This document shows, piece after piece, positions 23,732 to 32,960 of a DNA stretch of 64,000 nucleotides. The stretch's first letter is position 1. Each line of letters begins with the position of its first letter. The DNA comes from Telluria mixta (lineage in GTDB: Bacteria > Pseudomonadota > Gammaproteobacteria > Burkholderiales > Burkholderiaceae_D), in contig NZ_CP119520.1 of the NCBI RefSeq assembly GCF_029223865.1, forward strand, positions 3,286,001 through 3,350,000. Direction: 5' to 3'. The position numbers and the translations under genes were made by a program. Under the pieces are notes generated by a model, which did not search any database, was not told where the DNA came from, and saw only the letters and a program-made list of their open reading frames with translations.

Positions 23732-23973
23732 GTGGCGTCGGCGTCGTCCCGCGCGGTGGCATGTTCGGTCCCCATGCTGTCATCGATCGACTGGCGCTCC
23801 TCGGCGGCCAGTTCGGGCGGATTCAGCATGTCCGCCAGCATGGCGGCGAGTTCGGGCGTGTCCCATGGCATGCCGCTGCGTTCCTTGAGGTGGATATAGT
23901 GCCGGATTTCGCTGTCCTGCTCGGACGTGAGCGGCAATCCGCGAAAGGTATTGGAAGGTCTGGATTCTTTCAT
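23728..23973 (-). CDS. Small acidic protein of unknown function
   Basis: An 81-residue acidic soluble protein (SEQDSEIRHYIHLKERSGMPWDTPELAAMLADML, acidic tail). It starts after a GAGAGC site at 23973. It overlaps the end of the convergent GGDEF gene by 4 bases. The PWDTPELAAMLADML segment looks like an ordered helix, so the frame is probably real, but I know no family for it. Confidence 0.65.
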   Translation of the reverse strand: MKESRPSNTFRGLPLTSEQDSEIRHYIHLKERSGMPWDTPELAAMLADMLNPPELAAEERQSIDDSMGTEHATARDDADAT

Positions 23974-24117
23974 GATGCTCTCGATTCATATCCCGTTTCC
24001 GGGCCTGGCCTGAAGGCGCTCTATGCGCGTCATCGAGATGGCATGGGGCGGTACTGGTGATCGTTCGACTCTACGCGCATCCGTCATGGGCGGGCGCACG
24101 GCAGTGCGGCCGGACGA

Positions 24118-25218
24118 TCAACGGCATGACGCTACCGACGGATAGCCGCAAGCGATCATCGTTCCGACGTCCGGATTCGCCAGGTAATCCAGGTGCGCCG
24201 TCACCGGGTTTTCGATCAGGCCCAGCCACGTGCTGTCGTTCGACACGAGCACGTCGGCTACAGCCACGTCCGGCGCCGTGTAGCGGGCAGGCAGCAGGCG
24301 GTAGGACAGCAAATCGTTCGGATCGGTGAAGGCGACGACGGCCAGGCGCTGCAGCGTTTCCGCGCGGCGGTTGGGTTGGCGCCGGCGCAGGTCGAGGAAG
24401 CGCTGCAGCGCGTCGCCGACGCGCATGTTCTGCGTCGCGATCGCCCGCTGTTCCGCCAGGCCCAGGATGGGCAGCTGGTTGCCGGCCATGAACAGCAGCC
24501 CGAGCCGGCGCGCCGCCTGCTGGCCCAGCGCCCGCGTCTGCGGCTGCCACGATTCCAGCATGGCGCTCAGGGCGTCGAACAGCATTTTGCTGCCCAGGCT
24601 TTCCGCGACGACGACGAGCGGTGCCTCGCTGTCCGGATCCTGCTCGAGCACCTGCGCGATCGTCCGCACCATCGCATCGCGGATCGCGACGTGGCTTTCT
24701 CCCTGGTAGATGACGGCGTCGGACAGGCAATCGTTCAGCAGCCTGTCCTTGACGTAGCCGTTCAGCCGGGCGCGCTTCGGCTTGCAGACGCCGGCCGCCG
24801 TGCAATCCGTCGGCGTGCCGGTCATGTCGACGTCGAGCTGGTGCTTCAGCCCGGCCGTCAGCGGCGACCACACGAGGGCGTGGAAGCGCACCGTGCCGCC
24901 GGCGAGCCTGCGCGTACGCTCGACGACTTCCACGCGCGGCGGCGTGGTTGCGCTGGCCGGCGTCGGCGCGTGGTCTTCGACGATGCCCGTGATGCGGTCG
25001 ATCTGCCGCTCGGCCCAGCCCGTATCGTGGGTGCACATGCCGTGGACGAGGAGCACGTCGACAGGCCGCGCGCGCGCTTCCGCGACGATGCTGGCAATGC
25101 CGGGAAACGTCGCGCTGTCATGCACGACGACGGGTGGACGGTAGGGCGTGGAGCAGGCGGAAAGAAAAGCCAGGACAGGCAGGAGCGACAGTCGGGTATG
25201 CCACAGGTTGTGCCACAT
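24118..25218 (-). CDS. Lipoprotein with alpha/beta-hydrolase features
   Basis: A 366-residue lipoprotein. The signal peptide ends in a lipobox (VLAFLSAC at ~20-27). A strand plus oxyanion-type loop VDVLLVHGMCTHDTGWAE follows, and a nucleophile elbow candidate VVVAESLGSKML (~205) in which the first Gly of GxSxG is Ala. AVVAFTDPNDLLSYRLLPAR (~300) could bring the acid residue; a terminal HLDYLAN could supply histidine. It is therefore probably an esterase/lipase-like enzyme anchored to an envelope membrane; its substrate is unknown. Start at 25218 is supported by GGAG 9 bases before; the upstream in-frame codons lack signal character. Two cysteines in DCTAAGVCK may form a disulphide. Confidence 0.8.
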   Translation of the reverse strand: MWHNLWHTRLSLLPVLAFLSACSTPYRPPVVVHDSATFPGIASIVAEARARPVDVLLVHGMCTHDTGWAERQIDRITGIVEDHAPTPASATTPPRVEVVERTRRLAGGTVRFHALVWSPLTAGLKHQLDVDMTGTPTDCTAAGVCKPKRARLNGYVKDRLLNDCLSDAVIYQGESHVAIRDAMVRTIAQVLEQDPDSEAPLVVVAESLGSKMLFDALSAMLESWQPQTRALGQQAARRLGLLFMAGNQLPILGLAEQRAIATQNMRVGDALQRFLDLRRRQPNRRAETLQRLAVVAFTDPNDLLSYRLLPARYTAPDVAVADVLVSNDSTWLGLIENPVTAHLDYLANPDVGTMIACGYPSVASCR

Positions 25219-25305
25219 AAGGCGATTCTCCAGCGAAGGCGGACGATCGACTATAGCGACGCGGGAGAGTGGATCAAATGACCCCAATCAATGGCACAGA
25301 AAAAC

Positions 25306-25342
25306 AAAAAAGCCGCGCACTGTGAAGTGGGCGGCTTTTTTT
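25306..25342 (-). terminator. Terminator of rpmB-rpmG
   Basis: A GC stem (GCCGC / GCGGC plus CAC / GTG) flanked by A6 and T7, 13 bases after the rpmG stop on the minus strand. The A and T tracts make it potentially bidirectional. Confidence 0.85.
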
Positions 25343-25354
25343 GAAAGAACCAGA

Positions 25355-25522
25355 TTACTTGATCTTGGTTTCTTTGTAGACCACGTGCTTGCGAGCTTTC
25401 GGGTCGAATTTGGTGATTTCCATCTTCGCCGGCATCGTGCGCTTGTTCTTGGTCGTGGTGTAGAAGTGACCGGTACCTGCGGTCGATTCCAGTTTGATCT
25501 TGTCGCGGCCAGTTTTTGCCAT
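25355..25522 (-). CDS. rpmG: 50S ribosomal protein L33
   Basis: A 55-residue L33, [18 protein letters not shown] at the start and [14 protein letters not shown] at the end. There are no cysteines, so this is the zinc-independent form. It is 13 bases downstream of rpmB, the classic rpmB-rpmG pair. The large-subunit protein sits near the E site. Confidence 0.98.
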   Translation of the reverse strand: MAKTGRDKIKLESTAGTGHFYTTTKNKRTMPAKMEITKFDPKARKHVVYKETKIK

Positions 25523-25535
25523 GATGACTCCCTAA

Positions 25536-25772
25536 TTAGATTTTCTCGCCGCGGGCGCGCATATCGGCCAGCACAGCGTCGATGCCGAGCTTGTCGATGA
25601 CGCGCAGGCCGGCGTTCGAAATACGCAGGGAGACCCAGCGGTTTTCGGATTCTACGAAGATGCGGCGGTTCTGCAGGTTCGGCAGAAAACGACGCTTGGT
25701 TTTGTTGTTGGCGTGGGAGACGTTGTTGCCAACCATCGGACCCTTGCCAGTAACTTGGCAAACACGTGCCAT
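25536..25772 (-). CDS. rpmB: 50S ribosomal protein L28
   Basis: A 78-residue L28 beginning [20 protein letters not shown] and containing [19 protein letters not shown]. Start at 25772 follows AAGGAGTG. It leads the rpmB-rpmG operon. It has the single-cysteine form without CxxC zinc pairs. Confidence 0.98.
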   Translation of the reverse strand: MARVCQVTGKGPMVGNNVSHANNKTKRRFLPNLQNRRIFVESENRWVSLRISNAGLRVIDKLGIDAVLADMRARGEKI

Positions 25773-25813
25773 AGCGCACTCCTTGAATAAACTTCCACAA
25801 TCGGAAAAACGAG

Positions 25814-25843
25814 AGTATAGCTCGAAAACCGTCGAGTAATCAA
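25814..25843 (-). promoter_or_regulatory. rpmB promoter
   Basis: On the minus strand TTGATT (25838-25843), an 18-base spacer and TATACT (25814-25819), about 42 bases before the rpmB start. A close sigma-70 match, as expected for ribosomal genes. Confidence 0.65.
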
Positions 25844-25930
25844 CAACTTGCGGAAAAAAATTGTTACTCGATAAATCGTCGGAATTTAACAATCGTAAAT
25901 TTTCGCAATGTTTGCTTCGTAAGGGCTTGT

Positions 25931-26470
25931 TTACACACTGTTATTCGCGCGTCCGACATGCGCCACGAGCGCCTGTAGTGCGGCCGTGACCGGCGCCGCG
26001 AAGCGTGGTTCGGATGCAATCCGGTCCGGATCGACGCGGGAGCCGATGACGGGAATGCGCAGGCAGGCGTCGAGGACGAGGTCGGCCGACATCGTGCGCA
26101 ACGTCTCTTTCAGCGCTTCGTCCGCGTGGAAGGATTGATACGACGGATTCAGCACGGCGACCGGCTTCCCCGCGAACGGGGCGTGGTCCACGACCCAGTC
26201 CAGCGTGTTCTTGATGGTGCCCGTGACGCCGTGCGCGTACTCGGGGCTGGCGATGAGGAGGGCGTCGGCCGCCGTGATCGCCTCCTGCAGGGCGAGCACG
26301 CCGGGCGGCATGTCGGTGCGCTCGGGATTGAACAGCGGGAAATCCTTGTGCTGCTCGAAGAGGTCGATGGCAACGCCGGCAGGGGCGAGGTCGCGGCAGG
26401 CGCGCAGCAGGCCGGCGCTCATCGAACGGGCGCGCTGGCTGCCGCAGAGGGCAAGAATGCTGAGAGGCAT
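25931..26470 (-). CDS. NADPH-dependent FMN reductase-family protein
   Basis: A 179-residue flavodoxin-fold oxidoreductase. It starts [22 protein letters not shown] (phosphate-binding loop) and carries the family signature [24 protein letters not shown] (~75-97). Such FMN enzymes reduce quinones, azo dyes, chromate or free flavin with NADPH. The specific substrate is not visible. Monocistronic, preceded by 81 bases and followed by the rpmB promoter region. Confidence 0.92.
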   Translation of the reverse strand: MPLSILALCGSQRARSMSAGLLRACRDLAPAGVAIDLFEQHKDFPLFNPERTDMPPGVLALQEAITAADALLIASPEYAHGVTGTIKNTLDWVVDHAPFAGKPVAVLNPSYQSFHADEALKETLRTMSADLVLDACLRIPVIGSRVDPDRIASEPRFAAPVTAALQALVAHVGRANNSV

Positions 26471-26551
26471 GGGCTCGTCTGGCTTGTGAAAACAGCCATG
26501 CTAGCTCAGATCCGTCCATGCGCCGCGAATGGATGGCCGAGGCAGGCCTTG

Positions 26552-26914
26552 CTACTGCGTGCTGGCCGAAAGATTTCGGTTCAGATAGTTGTACGTCAGC
26601 GTGAGCGTGGACAACCTGCACAAGTCGACGCCATTCCACTGCTTTTGGTAAGCAGCTTCCAACACGACGCGTATGTTGTACGTGCATACGCCGGCGTCCG
26701 GCTCGAGTGGATAAGTGTCGCCGCTGTCGATGGTGGTGTCCCCCAGGAGGTCCGGTCCCTGGTAAGGGGACCCGGTCGGCCAGATATACACGGAAGACAC
26801 TGTGAACGCTGTGTTGTTGGCCAGGATAAAATTCGCGTCCTGTGCGTTGGCAATATTACCTGCCAGGGGCGCCGACAGGAACGCCGCCGCAGCCCATAAC
26901 CCGGTTGTTTTCAT
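26552..26914 (-). CDS. Secreted small protein of unknown function
   Basis: A 120-residue protein with a signal peptide (GLWAAAAFLSAPLAGNIANAQ) and an AAGGGGAAC ribosome-binding site. The mature part (NFILANNTAFTVSSVYIWPTGSPY, YPLEPDAGVCTYNIRVVLEAAY, GVDLCRLSTLTLTYNY) is beta-rich with two cysteines that could pair. The WPTGSPY and C-terminal LCRLSTLTLTY features resemble small secreted beta-sandwich proteins, but I cannot name a family. Located in or beyond the periplasm by inference. Confidence 0.8.
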   Translation of the reverse strand: MKTTGLWAAAAFLSAPLAGNIANAQDANFILANNTAFTVSSVYIWPTGSPYQGPDLLGDTTIDSGDTYPLEPDAGVCTYNIRVVLEAAYQKQWNGVDLCRLSTLTLTYNYLNRNLSASTQ

Positions 26915-27099
26915 TTTTGTTCCCCTTCTAACAGTCGTTGCAAATCTCAAGTGACGAAGGTCATGCGGCCCGCGCGATAGCGAGGCGCTGCGCGATTGAT
27001 AGCATCAACGCGCAGGGGTTCGACCCGGGCCGGTTTGCGTGGTTCTTGCTGAGGGCGCAGCTTATCGCGCGCTTATCGCTCTCCCGTTCGCGGCACCAC

Positions 27100-27774
27100 T
27101 TATATCTGCCCATGCTCCGCGAAGGAATGCACGAGCGGCCCGGCGACGACGAAATGGTCGAGCACGCGGATGTCCACGAGACTGAGCGCCTTGACGAGGG
27201 CGCCCGTCAGGCGCAGGTCGGCGTCGCTCGGCTCCGGCAGCCCGGACGGGTGGTTGTGCGCGAGGATCACGCTGGCCGCGTTGTAGTCCAGCGCTTCGAT
27301 GACGACTTCGCGCGGATACACGCTCGTCTGCGTGAGCGTGCCGCGGAACAGTTCGCGATCGGCGATCAGGCGATTCTTGACGTCCAGGAACAGGACGACG
27401 AACGATTCGTGGCGCTGTCCGCCCAGCTTCATGCGCAGGTAGCGCTTGACGAGCTCGGGCGAGCCGAACGCCTCTCCCGCCTGCAATTGTTCGGCGATGG
27501 CGCGGCGGGCCAGTTCCATCACGGCCTGCAATTGCGCATATTTCGCCATGCCGAGGCCGTGCACCTCGGTACAGTCGTCCAGGGTCGCGCCGAACAGGCC
27601 GTGCAGCGAGCCGAAGTGTTGCAGGATGTCGCGGCCCAACTCGACCGCACTCTTGCCGCGCACGCCCACGCGCAGCAGCAATGCCAGCAGTTCCGGATCC
27701 GACAACGCCTGCGCGCCTTCGCGCACGAGCCGTTCGCGCGGCCGGGTCTGCTCCGGCCAGTCTTCGATACCCAT
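27100..27774 (-). CDS. radC: RadC-family JAB-domain protein
   Basis: A 224-residue RadC protein. An N-terminal helix-hairpin-helix region ([53 protein letters not shown]) is followed by the JAB/MPN metalloprotease-like domain with [19 protein letters not shown] and the metal motif [17 protein letters not shown]. Historically linked to DNA repair; the true biochemical role is unresolved. Start at 27774 follows GGAGGGCACGG. The gene is divergent from fkpB, 187 bases away. No mobile-element context, so it is the chromosomal housekeeping copy. Confidence 0.95.
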   Translation of the reverse strand: MGIEDWPEQTRPRERLVREGAQALSDPELLALLLRVGVRGKSAVELGRDILQHFGSLHGLFGATLDDCTEVHGLGMAKYAQLQAVMELARRAIAEQLQAGEAFGSPELVKRYLRMKLGGQRHESFVVLFLDVKNRLIADRELFRGTLTQTSVYPREVVIEALDYNAASVILAHNHPSGLPEPSDADLRLTGALVKALSLVDIRVLDHFVVAGPLVHSFAEHGQI

Positions 27775-27961
27775 CCGTGCCCTCCATGTAAGACCGTGCA
27801 TTATTCGCGCGACCGGAGGAGGGCGGTTTGGGCACGCGCAAGCCGATGATCGTAACGTTTTTGCAAGTGCAACAGATCGGCGACAGAAATCGCACCGGCT
27901 GAGGCGGGACGGGCACGGGTGGCTTACAATAGCGGTTTGCACGTCAACCGAACACGCAACA

Positions 27962-28417
27962 ATGTCCTCCACTAACGCTCCCGTCGTCACCGAATCGTCG
28001 TACCTGACCCTCCATTATCGTCTTGCCACTGCCGACGGTAAGGACATCGTCACGACCTTCGGCAGCACCCCGGCCACGCTGCTGCTGGGCCAGGGCCAGC
28101 TCGCCCCGTTCCTCGAACAGCGCCTGCTCGGCCTGGCCGAAGGCACGCACACGACGTTCGACCTGACCGCCGCAGAAGGATTCGGCGAGCGCAACCCGGA
28201 TCTGATCCAGGTCGTGACGAAAAAGACCCTGGACGAGAACTCGGAACCGGATGCCGATTACCAGGTCGGCGACCTCGTCGACTTCCGTGCGCCGGGCGGC
28301 GGCCGCTTTGCCGGCGTGCTGCGCGAGATGCGCGCCAACGACGCCGTGTTCGACTTCAACCACCCGCTGGCCGGCCAGCCGCTGAAGTTCGAAGTCCAGC
28401 TGATTTCCGTACTCTGA
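27962..28417 (+). CDS. fkpB: FKBP-type peptidyl-prolyl isomerase (SlpA/FkpB)
   Basis: A 151-residue SlyD-like FKBP without the metal-binding tail. Landmarks are [44 protein letters not shown] and [11 protein letters not shown] followed by [22 protein letters not shown]. It catalyses proline isomerisation during cytoplasmic protein folding. The 20-base gap to ispH and the classic fkpB-ispH order mark an operon. Confidence 0.95.
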   Translation: MSSTNAPVVTESSYLTLHYRLATADGKDIVTTFGSTPATLLLGQGQLAPFLEQRLLGLAEGTHTTFDLTAAEGFGERNPDLIQVVTKKTLDENSEPDADYQVGDLVDFRAPGGGRFAGVLREMRANDAVFDFNHPLAGQPLKFEVQLISVL

Positions 28418-28437
28418 CCACAGCCCATCACCGATAC

Positions 28438-29382
28438 ATGGAAAACGAGATCCTGTTAGCCCAGCCGCGCGGCTTCTGCGCCGGCGTCGACCGTGCGATC
28501 GAGATCGTCGAGCGTGCCCTGCAGCAGTTCGGCGCGCCCATCTACGTGCGCCACGAAATCGTCCACAACGCCTACGTCGTCAACGACCTGCGGAACAAGG
28601 GTGCCATCTTCATCGAAGACCTGGACGACGTCCCGGCCGGCAACACGCTCGTGTTTTCCGCGCACGGCGTGTCGAAGGCCGTGCGCGAGGAAGCCGAATC
28701 GCGCGGCCTGAAGGTCTATGACGCCACCTGCCCGCTGGTGACCAAGGTGCACGTGGAAGTGGCCAAGATGCGCAAGCAGGGCGCCGAGATCATCATGATC
28801 GGCCACGCCGGCCACCCGGAAGTCGAGGGCACGATGGGCCAGGCGGAACAGGGCATGCACCTCGTCGAGACGGTCGACGACGTGGCGAAGCTGAACGTCG
28901 GCAATCCCGACCTGCTGGCCTATGTGTCGCAGACCACCCTGTCCGTCGACGACACGGCGGAGATCATCGCCGCGCTGAAGGTCCGCTTCCCGAACATCGT
29001 CGAGCCGAAGAAGGGCGACATCTGCTACGCCACGACGAACCGCCAGGAAGCCGTGAAGTTCATGGCGCCGCAGGTGGAAGTCGTGATCGTCGTCGGCAGC
29101 CCGAACAGTTCCAATTCGAACCGCCTGCGCGAAGTGGCGGACAAGATGGGCACGCCGGCCTACATGGTCGACAACGCCGCCGGCATCGATCCGGCCTGGA
29201 TCGCCGGCAGGAAGCGCATCGGCGTCACAGCCGGCGCGTCGGCCCCGGAAGTGCTCGTGCAGGCCGTCATCGAACGCCTGAAGGAACTGGGCGCCGCCAG
29301 CGTGCGCGCGCTCGAGGGCGTCGAAGAGAACGTCACGTTCCCGCTGCCCAAGGGCCTGGACGGCGGCAAGGCTGCAGCCTGA
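28438..29382 (+). CDS. ispH: 4-hydroxy-3-methylbut-2-enyl diphosphate reductase
   Basis: A 314-residue 4Fe-4S enzyme, last step of the MEP isoprenoid pathway, producing IPP and DMAPP from HMBPP. The three cluster cysteines are visible in [11 protein letters not shown] (~14), [11 protein letters not shown] (~98) and [10 protein letters not shown] (~200). Also seen are the substrate histidines HEIVHN and GHAGHPE, and the [10 protein letters not shown] loop. Length is standard. Followed by apt after 8 bases. Confidence 0.98.
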   Translation: MENEILLAQPRGFCAGVDRAIEIVERALQQFGAPIYVRHEIVHNAYVVNDLRNKGAIFIEDLDDVPAGNTLVFSAHGVSKAVREEAESRGLKVYDATCPLVTKVHVEVAKMRKQGAEIIMIGHAGHPEVEGTMGQAEQGMHLVETVDDVAKLNVGNPDLLAYVSQTTLSVDDTAEIIAALKVRFPNIVEPKKGDICYATTNRQEAVKFMAPQVEVVIVVGSPNSSNSNRLREVADKMGTPAYMVDNAAGIDPAWIAGRKRIGVTAGASAPEVLVQAVIERLKELGAASVRALEGVEENVTFPLPKGLDGGKAAA

Positions 29383-29390
29383 TCAATCCG

Positions 29391-29933
29391 ATGAACGTAT
29401 TCGACCTGCGCCCGCGCTCGCCCTCCGGTTTCGACACCATTCCGCTGGAATTCTTCCAGGATTACCCGGAGCCGGGCGTCAACTTCATCGACGTGGGCTG
29501 CGTCTTCGACAACCCGACCCACTGGCAGCTCGCCATCGACGCGCTGACCGAACGCACGGCCCACCTCGACGTCGACTTCCTCCTCGCGATGGATGCGCGC
29601 GGCTTCATGCTCGCGGGCGCGCTCGCGTACCAGCGCGGCATCGGCTTCGCGATGGCGCGCAAACCGGGCAAGCTGCCCGGCGCCGCGATCGGCATCGATT
29701 ACCGCCGCGAATACGGCAGCGCCACGATCGAGATCCAGCCGGAGCGCATCAAGGGCCAGCGCGTGCTGATCGTCGACGACGTGCTGGCGACCGGCGGCAC
29801 GATCGAGGCGGCGGCAACGCTGCTGCGCCGTATCGGCAAGGACGCAGTCGGCGCCGCAGCCCTGTTCGACGTGGCGTTCTTCAAGGACAAGCGCGACCTG
29901 ACCATGCCGGTGGTGACCCTGCGCGACGTGTAA
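29391..29933 (+). CDS. apt: Adenine phosphoribosyltransferase
   Basis: A 180-residue type I phosphoribosyltransferase. It opens with DTIPLEFFQDYPEPGVNFIDVG, shows DARGFMLAGALAYQRGIGFAMARKPGKLPG and the PRPP-binding VLIVDDVLATGGT (~122-134). Length and motifs fit Apt, which salvages adenine to AMP. The annotation as Apt rather than another purine enzyme is by similarity. A terminator-like hairpin follows before livH. Confidence 0.9.
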   Translation: MNVFDLRPRSPSGFDTIPLEFFQDYPEPGVNFIDVGCVFDNPTHWQLAIDALTERTAHLDVDFLLAMDARGFMLAGALAYQRGIGFAMARKPGKLPGAAIGIDYRREYGSATIEIQPERIKGQRVLIVDDVLATGGTIEAAATLLRRIGKDAVGAAALFDVAFFKDKRDLTMPVVTLRDV

Positions 29934-29982
29934 TATTCATCAAGCCATCTGATATGATGACGCTTGGAATTATGTTGCTTGA

Positions 29983-30018
29983 ATGGCGGCACTCGTACCA
30001 CGGGTGCCGTTTTTGTTA
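29983..30018 (+). terminator. Terminator after apt
   Basis: The stem CGGCAC(TC) / (G)GGTGCCG with a GTACCACG-type loop, followed by TTTTTGTT, lies between apt and livH and separates the two transcription units. Confidence 0.75.
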
Positions 30019-30041
30019 GTTCGAAAGGAAACCACACAAGC

Positions 30042-30971
30042 ATGGAAACTTTTGTCCAACAGATCCTGAACGGGCTGGTGCTGGGCAGCATGTATGCGCT
30101 CGTCGCACTCGGCTACACGATGGTCTACGGCGTGCTCAACCTGATCAACTTCGCCCACGGCGACGTGCTGATGATCGGCGCCATGGTCGGCCTGTCGATC
30201 CTGAAACTGCTGGACGGCGCCTTCCCAGGCCTGCCCGGCGGCGTGCAGCTCGCCATCGCCATCGTCGGCGCCATCCCCGTCACGATGCTCGTGAACGTCC
30301 TCATCGAACGCGTCGCCTACCGCCGCCTGCGCAACGCGCCGCGCCTGGCCCCGCTGATCACTGCGATCGGCGTGTCGATCCTGCTGCAGACGTTCGCCAT
30401 GATGATCTGGGGCCGCAGCCCGCTGCCGTTCCCGCAACTGCTGTCGTCCGACCCGATCATGGTGGGCGGCGCCGTGATCTCGCATACGCAGGTGCTGCTG
30501 CTCGTGCTGGCCGCCGCCGCGATGGTCGGCCTCGTGTTCCTCGTCGAGAAGACCCGGATGGGCCGCGCGATGCGCGCCGTCGCCGAGAATCCGCGCGTGG
30601 CCGGGCTGATGGGCGTGGACTCCAACCGCGTCATCGTCGCCACGTTCGCCATCGGCGCCGCGCTGGCCGCTGTCGCCGGCGTGATGTGGGGCGCGAACTA
30701 TGCGTCGATCCAGTTCGCGATGGGAACCGTGCCGGGCATGAAGGCGTTCTCGGCCGCCGTGCTGGGTGGTATTGGCAATATCTACGGCGCCATGATCGGC
30801 GGGATCGTCCTCGGCATTATCGAAAGCCTCGGTGCCGGCTATATCGGCGACCTGACCGGCGGCTTCCTCGGCAGCCACTACCAGGACATCTTCGCGTTCA
30901 TCGTGCTGATCCTCGTGCTGACCGTGCGGCCGTCCGGCATCATGGGCGAGCGTGTGGCCGACCGCGCGTAA
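30042..30971 (+). CDS. livH: Branched-chain amino acid ABC permease LivH
   Basis: A 309-residue inner-membrane permease with about eight transmembrane helices. The family signatures include LGYTMVYGVLNLINFAHGDVLM near the start and GRAMRAVAENPRVAGLMGVDSNRVI in the cytoplasmic coupling loop (~190). First gene of livHMGF, which imports leucine, isoleucine, valine or related amphipathic substrates. No periplasmic LivK/LivJ gene lies in the window. Start at 30042 follows GAAAGGAAACC. Confidence 0.95.
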   Translation: METFVQQILNGLVLGSMYALVALGYTMVYGVLNLINFAHGDVLMIGAMVGLSILKLLDGAFPGLPGGVQLAIAIVGAIPVTMLVNVLIERVAYRRLRNAPRLAPLITAIGVSILLQTFAMMIWGRSPLPFPQLLSSDPIMVGGAVISHTQVLLLVLAAAAMVGLVFLVEKTRMGRAMRAVAENPRVAGLMGVDSNRVIVATFAIGAALAAVAGVMWGANYASIQFAMGTVPGMKAFSAAVLGGIGNIYGAMIGGIVLGIIESLGAGYIGDLTGGFLGSHYQDIFAFIVLILVLTVRPSGIMGERVADRA

Positions 30972-30984
30972 GGAGATCGATCCC

Positions 30985-32196
30985 ATGGCTCTCCTCACTT
31001 TCGACACCGTCCACAAACCGCGCCAGTCGTACGCCAGCATGGCCGTGCTGCTGGCCGTGATGCTCATCTTCCCATTCGTGGCCGCCCAGTTCGGCAACTC
31101 GTGGGTGCGCATCCTCGACATGGCGCTGCTGTACATCATGCTGGCGCTGGGCCTGAACATCGTCGTCGGCTTCGCCGGCCTGCTCGACCTGGGCTACATC
31201 GCGTTCTTCGCCGTCGGCGCGTACCTGACGGGCCTGTTCGCATCGCCGCAGTTCGCCGCGCTGCTGGAATCCGTCGTGAACTACCACCCCGAACTGCAGG
31301 ACGCCATCGTGCGCACCTTCGGCGAGGACGTGCGCACGAACGGCATCCATTTGTCGGTCTGGTTCGTCGTCCCGTTGGCGGGGCTCGTGGCCGCGCTGTT
31401 CGGCGCGCTGCTGGGCGCCCCGACGCTGAAACTGCGCGGCGACTATCTCGCGATCGTCACCCTGGGCTTCGGCGAGATCATCCGGATCTTCATGAACAAC
31501 CTGAACGATCCGATCAATTTCACCAACGGCCCGCAAGGCATCAACCTGATCGATCCGATCCGGATCTTCGGCGTGTCGCTGGCCGGCGAGGCGGGGTCCC
31601 GCGCGACGGTGTACATCGGCGGCTTCGGCATGCCGTCCGTGAATGCCTATTACTTCCTGTTCCTGCTGCTGTGCATCGTGACGATCTTCATGACGAGCCG
31701 CCTGCAGCATTCGCGCCTGGGCCGCGCCTGGGTCGCGATCCGCGAAGACGAGATCGCCGCGAAGGCGATGGGCATCAACACCCGCAACGTGAAACTGCTC
31801 GCGTTCTCGATGGGCGCGTCGTTCGGCGGCGTGGCGGGCGCCATGTTCGCGGCGTTCCAGGGCTTTGTCTCACCGGAATCGTTCTCGCTGACGGAATCCA
31901 TCGCCGTGCTGGCGATGGTTGTGCTGGGCGGTATCGGCCACATTCCCGGTGTCGTGATGGGCGGCGTGTTGCTGGCCGCGTTGCCGGAAGTGCTGCGCCA
32001 CGTCGTCGAGCCGGCGCAGCAGGCGCTGTTCGGCAAGGTCGTCATCGAAGCCGAGGTGTTGCGCCAGCTGCTGTACGGCCTGGCGATGGTCCTGATCATG
32101 CTGAACCGTCCGGCGGGCCTGTGGCCGTCGCCCGTGAAGGAAGACCGCCCGGCGGCCGCCCTCGCCAAGGAAGAGAAAGAAGAGAGCGAAGCATGA
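30985..32196 (+). CDS. livM: Branched-chain amino acid ABC permease LivM
   Basis: A 403-residue permease, second membrane subunit of the Liv transporter. Typical features are LGLNIVVGFAGLLDLGYIAFFAVGAYL, GAPTLKLRGDYLAIVTLGFGEI and the coupling-loop segment GRAWVAIREDEIAAKAMGI. The last ~25 residues are a charged tail (EDRPAAALAKEEKEESEA). ATG at 30985 after AAGGAGATC. Its stop overlaps the livG start as ATGA. Confidence 0.95.
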   Translation: MALLTFDTVHKPRQSYASMAVLLAVMLIFPFVAAQFGNSWVRILDMALLYIMLALGLNIVVGFAGLLDLGYIAFFAVGAYLTGLFASPQFAALLESVVNYHPELQDAIVRTFGEDVRTNGIHLSVWFVVPLAGLVAALFGALLGAPTLKLRGDYLAIVTLGFGEIIRIFMNNLNDPINFTNGPQGINLIDPIRIFGVSLAGEAGSRATVYIGGFGMPSVNAYYFLFLLLCIVTIFMTSRLQHSRLGRAWVAIREDEIAAKAMGINTRNVKLLAFSMGASFGGVAGAMFAAFQGFVSPESFSLTESIAVLAMVVLGGIGHIPGVVMGGVLLAALPEVLRHVVEPAQQALFGKVVIEAEVLRQLLYGLAMVLIMLNRPAGLWPSPVKEDRPAAALAKEEKEESEA

Positions 32197-32960
32197 GCGA
32201 CATCCTGCTGAACATCTCCGGCGTCAACAAACGCTTCGGCGGCCTGCAGGCCCTGACGGACGTCGGCATCAAGATCATGAAAGGCCAGATCTACGGCCTG
32301 ATCGGCCCGAACGGCGCCGGCAAGACCACGTTCTTCAACGTGATCACGGGCCTGTATCAACCGGACACGGGCACGTTCGAGCTGGACGGCAAGCCGTATT
32401 CGCCGTCCGCGCCGCATGCCGTCGCCAAGGCGGGCATCGCGCGCACGTTCCAGAATATCCGCCTGTTCGGTGAAATGTCCGCGCTGGAAAACGTGATGGT
32501 CGGGCGCCACGTGCGCACGCACCAGGGCGTGTTCGGCGCCATCTTCCGCCACGGCGCCGCGCGCCGGGAAGAGGCCGCGATCCGCGCCCGCGCGCAGGAG
32601 CTGCTGGACTTCGTCGGCATCGGGCAATTTGCCCAGCGCACGGCGCGCTTCCTGTCGTACGGCGACCAGCGCCGCCTGGAAATCGCGCGCGCACTGGCGA
32701 CGGAACCGAAGCTGCTCGCGCTGGACGAGCCCGCGGCCGGCATGAATGCGACGGAAAAGGTCGCGCTGCGCGAGCTGCTGGTCAAGATCCAGGGCGCGGG
32801 CGTCACGATCCTGCTGATCGAACACGACGTGAAACTCATGATGGGGCTGTGCGACCGCATTTCGGTGCTGGAGTACGGCAAACTGATCGCGGAAGGGCTG
32901 CCGGCCGAGATCCAGAAGAACCAGGCCGTCATCGAAGCCTATCTAGGAGGTGCCCACTGA
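32193..32960 (+). CDS. livG: Branched-chain amino acid ABC ATPase LivG
   Basis: A 255-residue ATPase. Walker A is GPNGAGKTTF (~40), the Q-loop is ARTFQNIRLF, the ABC signature is LSYGDQRRLEIARAL (~155), Walker B is LLALDEPAAGMN, and the switch His is in IEHDVKLMMGL. Four-base overlap with livM upstream; it ends 1 base into livF. Together with LivF it powers LivHM. Confidence 0.96.
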   Translation: MSDILLNISGVNKRFGGLQALTDVGIKIMKGQIYGLIGPNGAGKTTFFNVITGLYQPDTGTFELDGKPYSPSAPHAVAKAGIARTFQNIRLFGEMSALENVMVGRHVRTHQGVFGAIFRHGAARREEAAIRARAQELLDFVGIGQFAQRTARFLSYGDQRRLEIARALATEPKLLALDEPAAGMNATEKVALRELLVKIQGAGVTILLIEHDVKLMMGLCDRISVLEYGKLIAEGLPAEIQKNQAVIEAYLGGAH

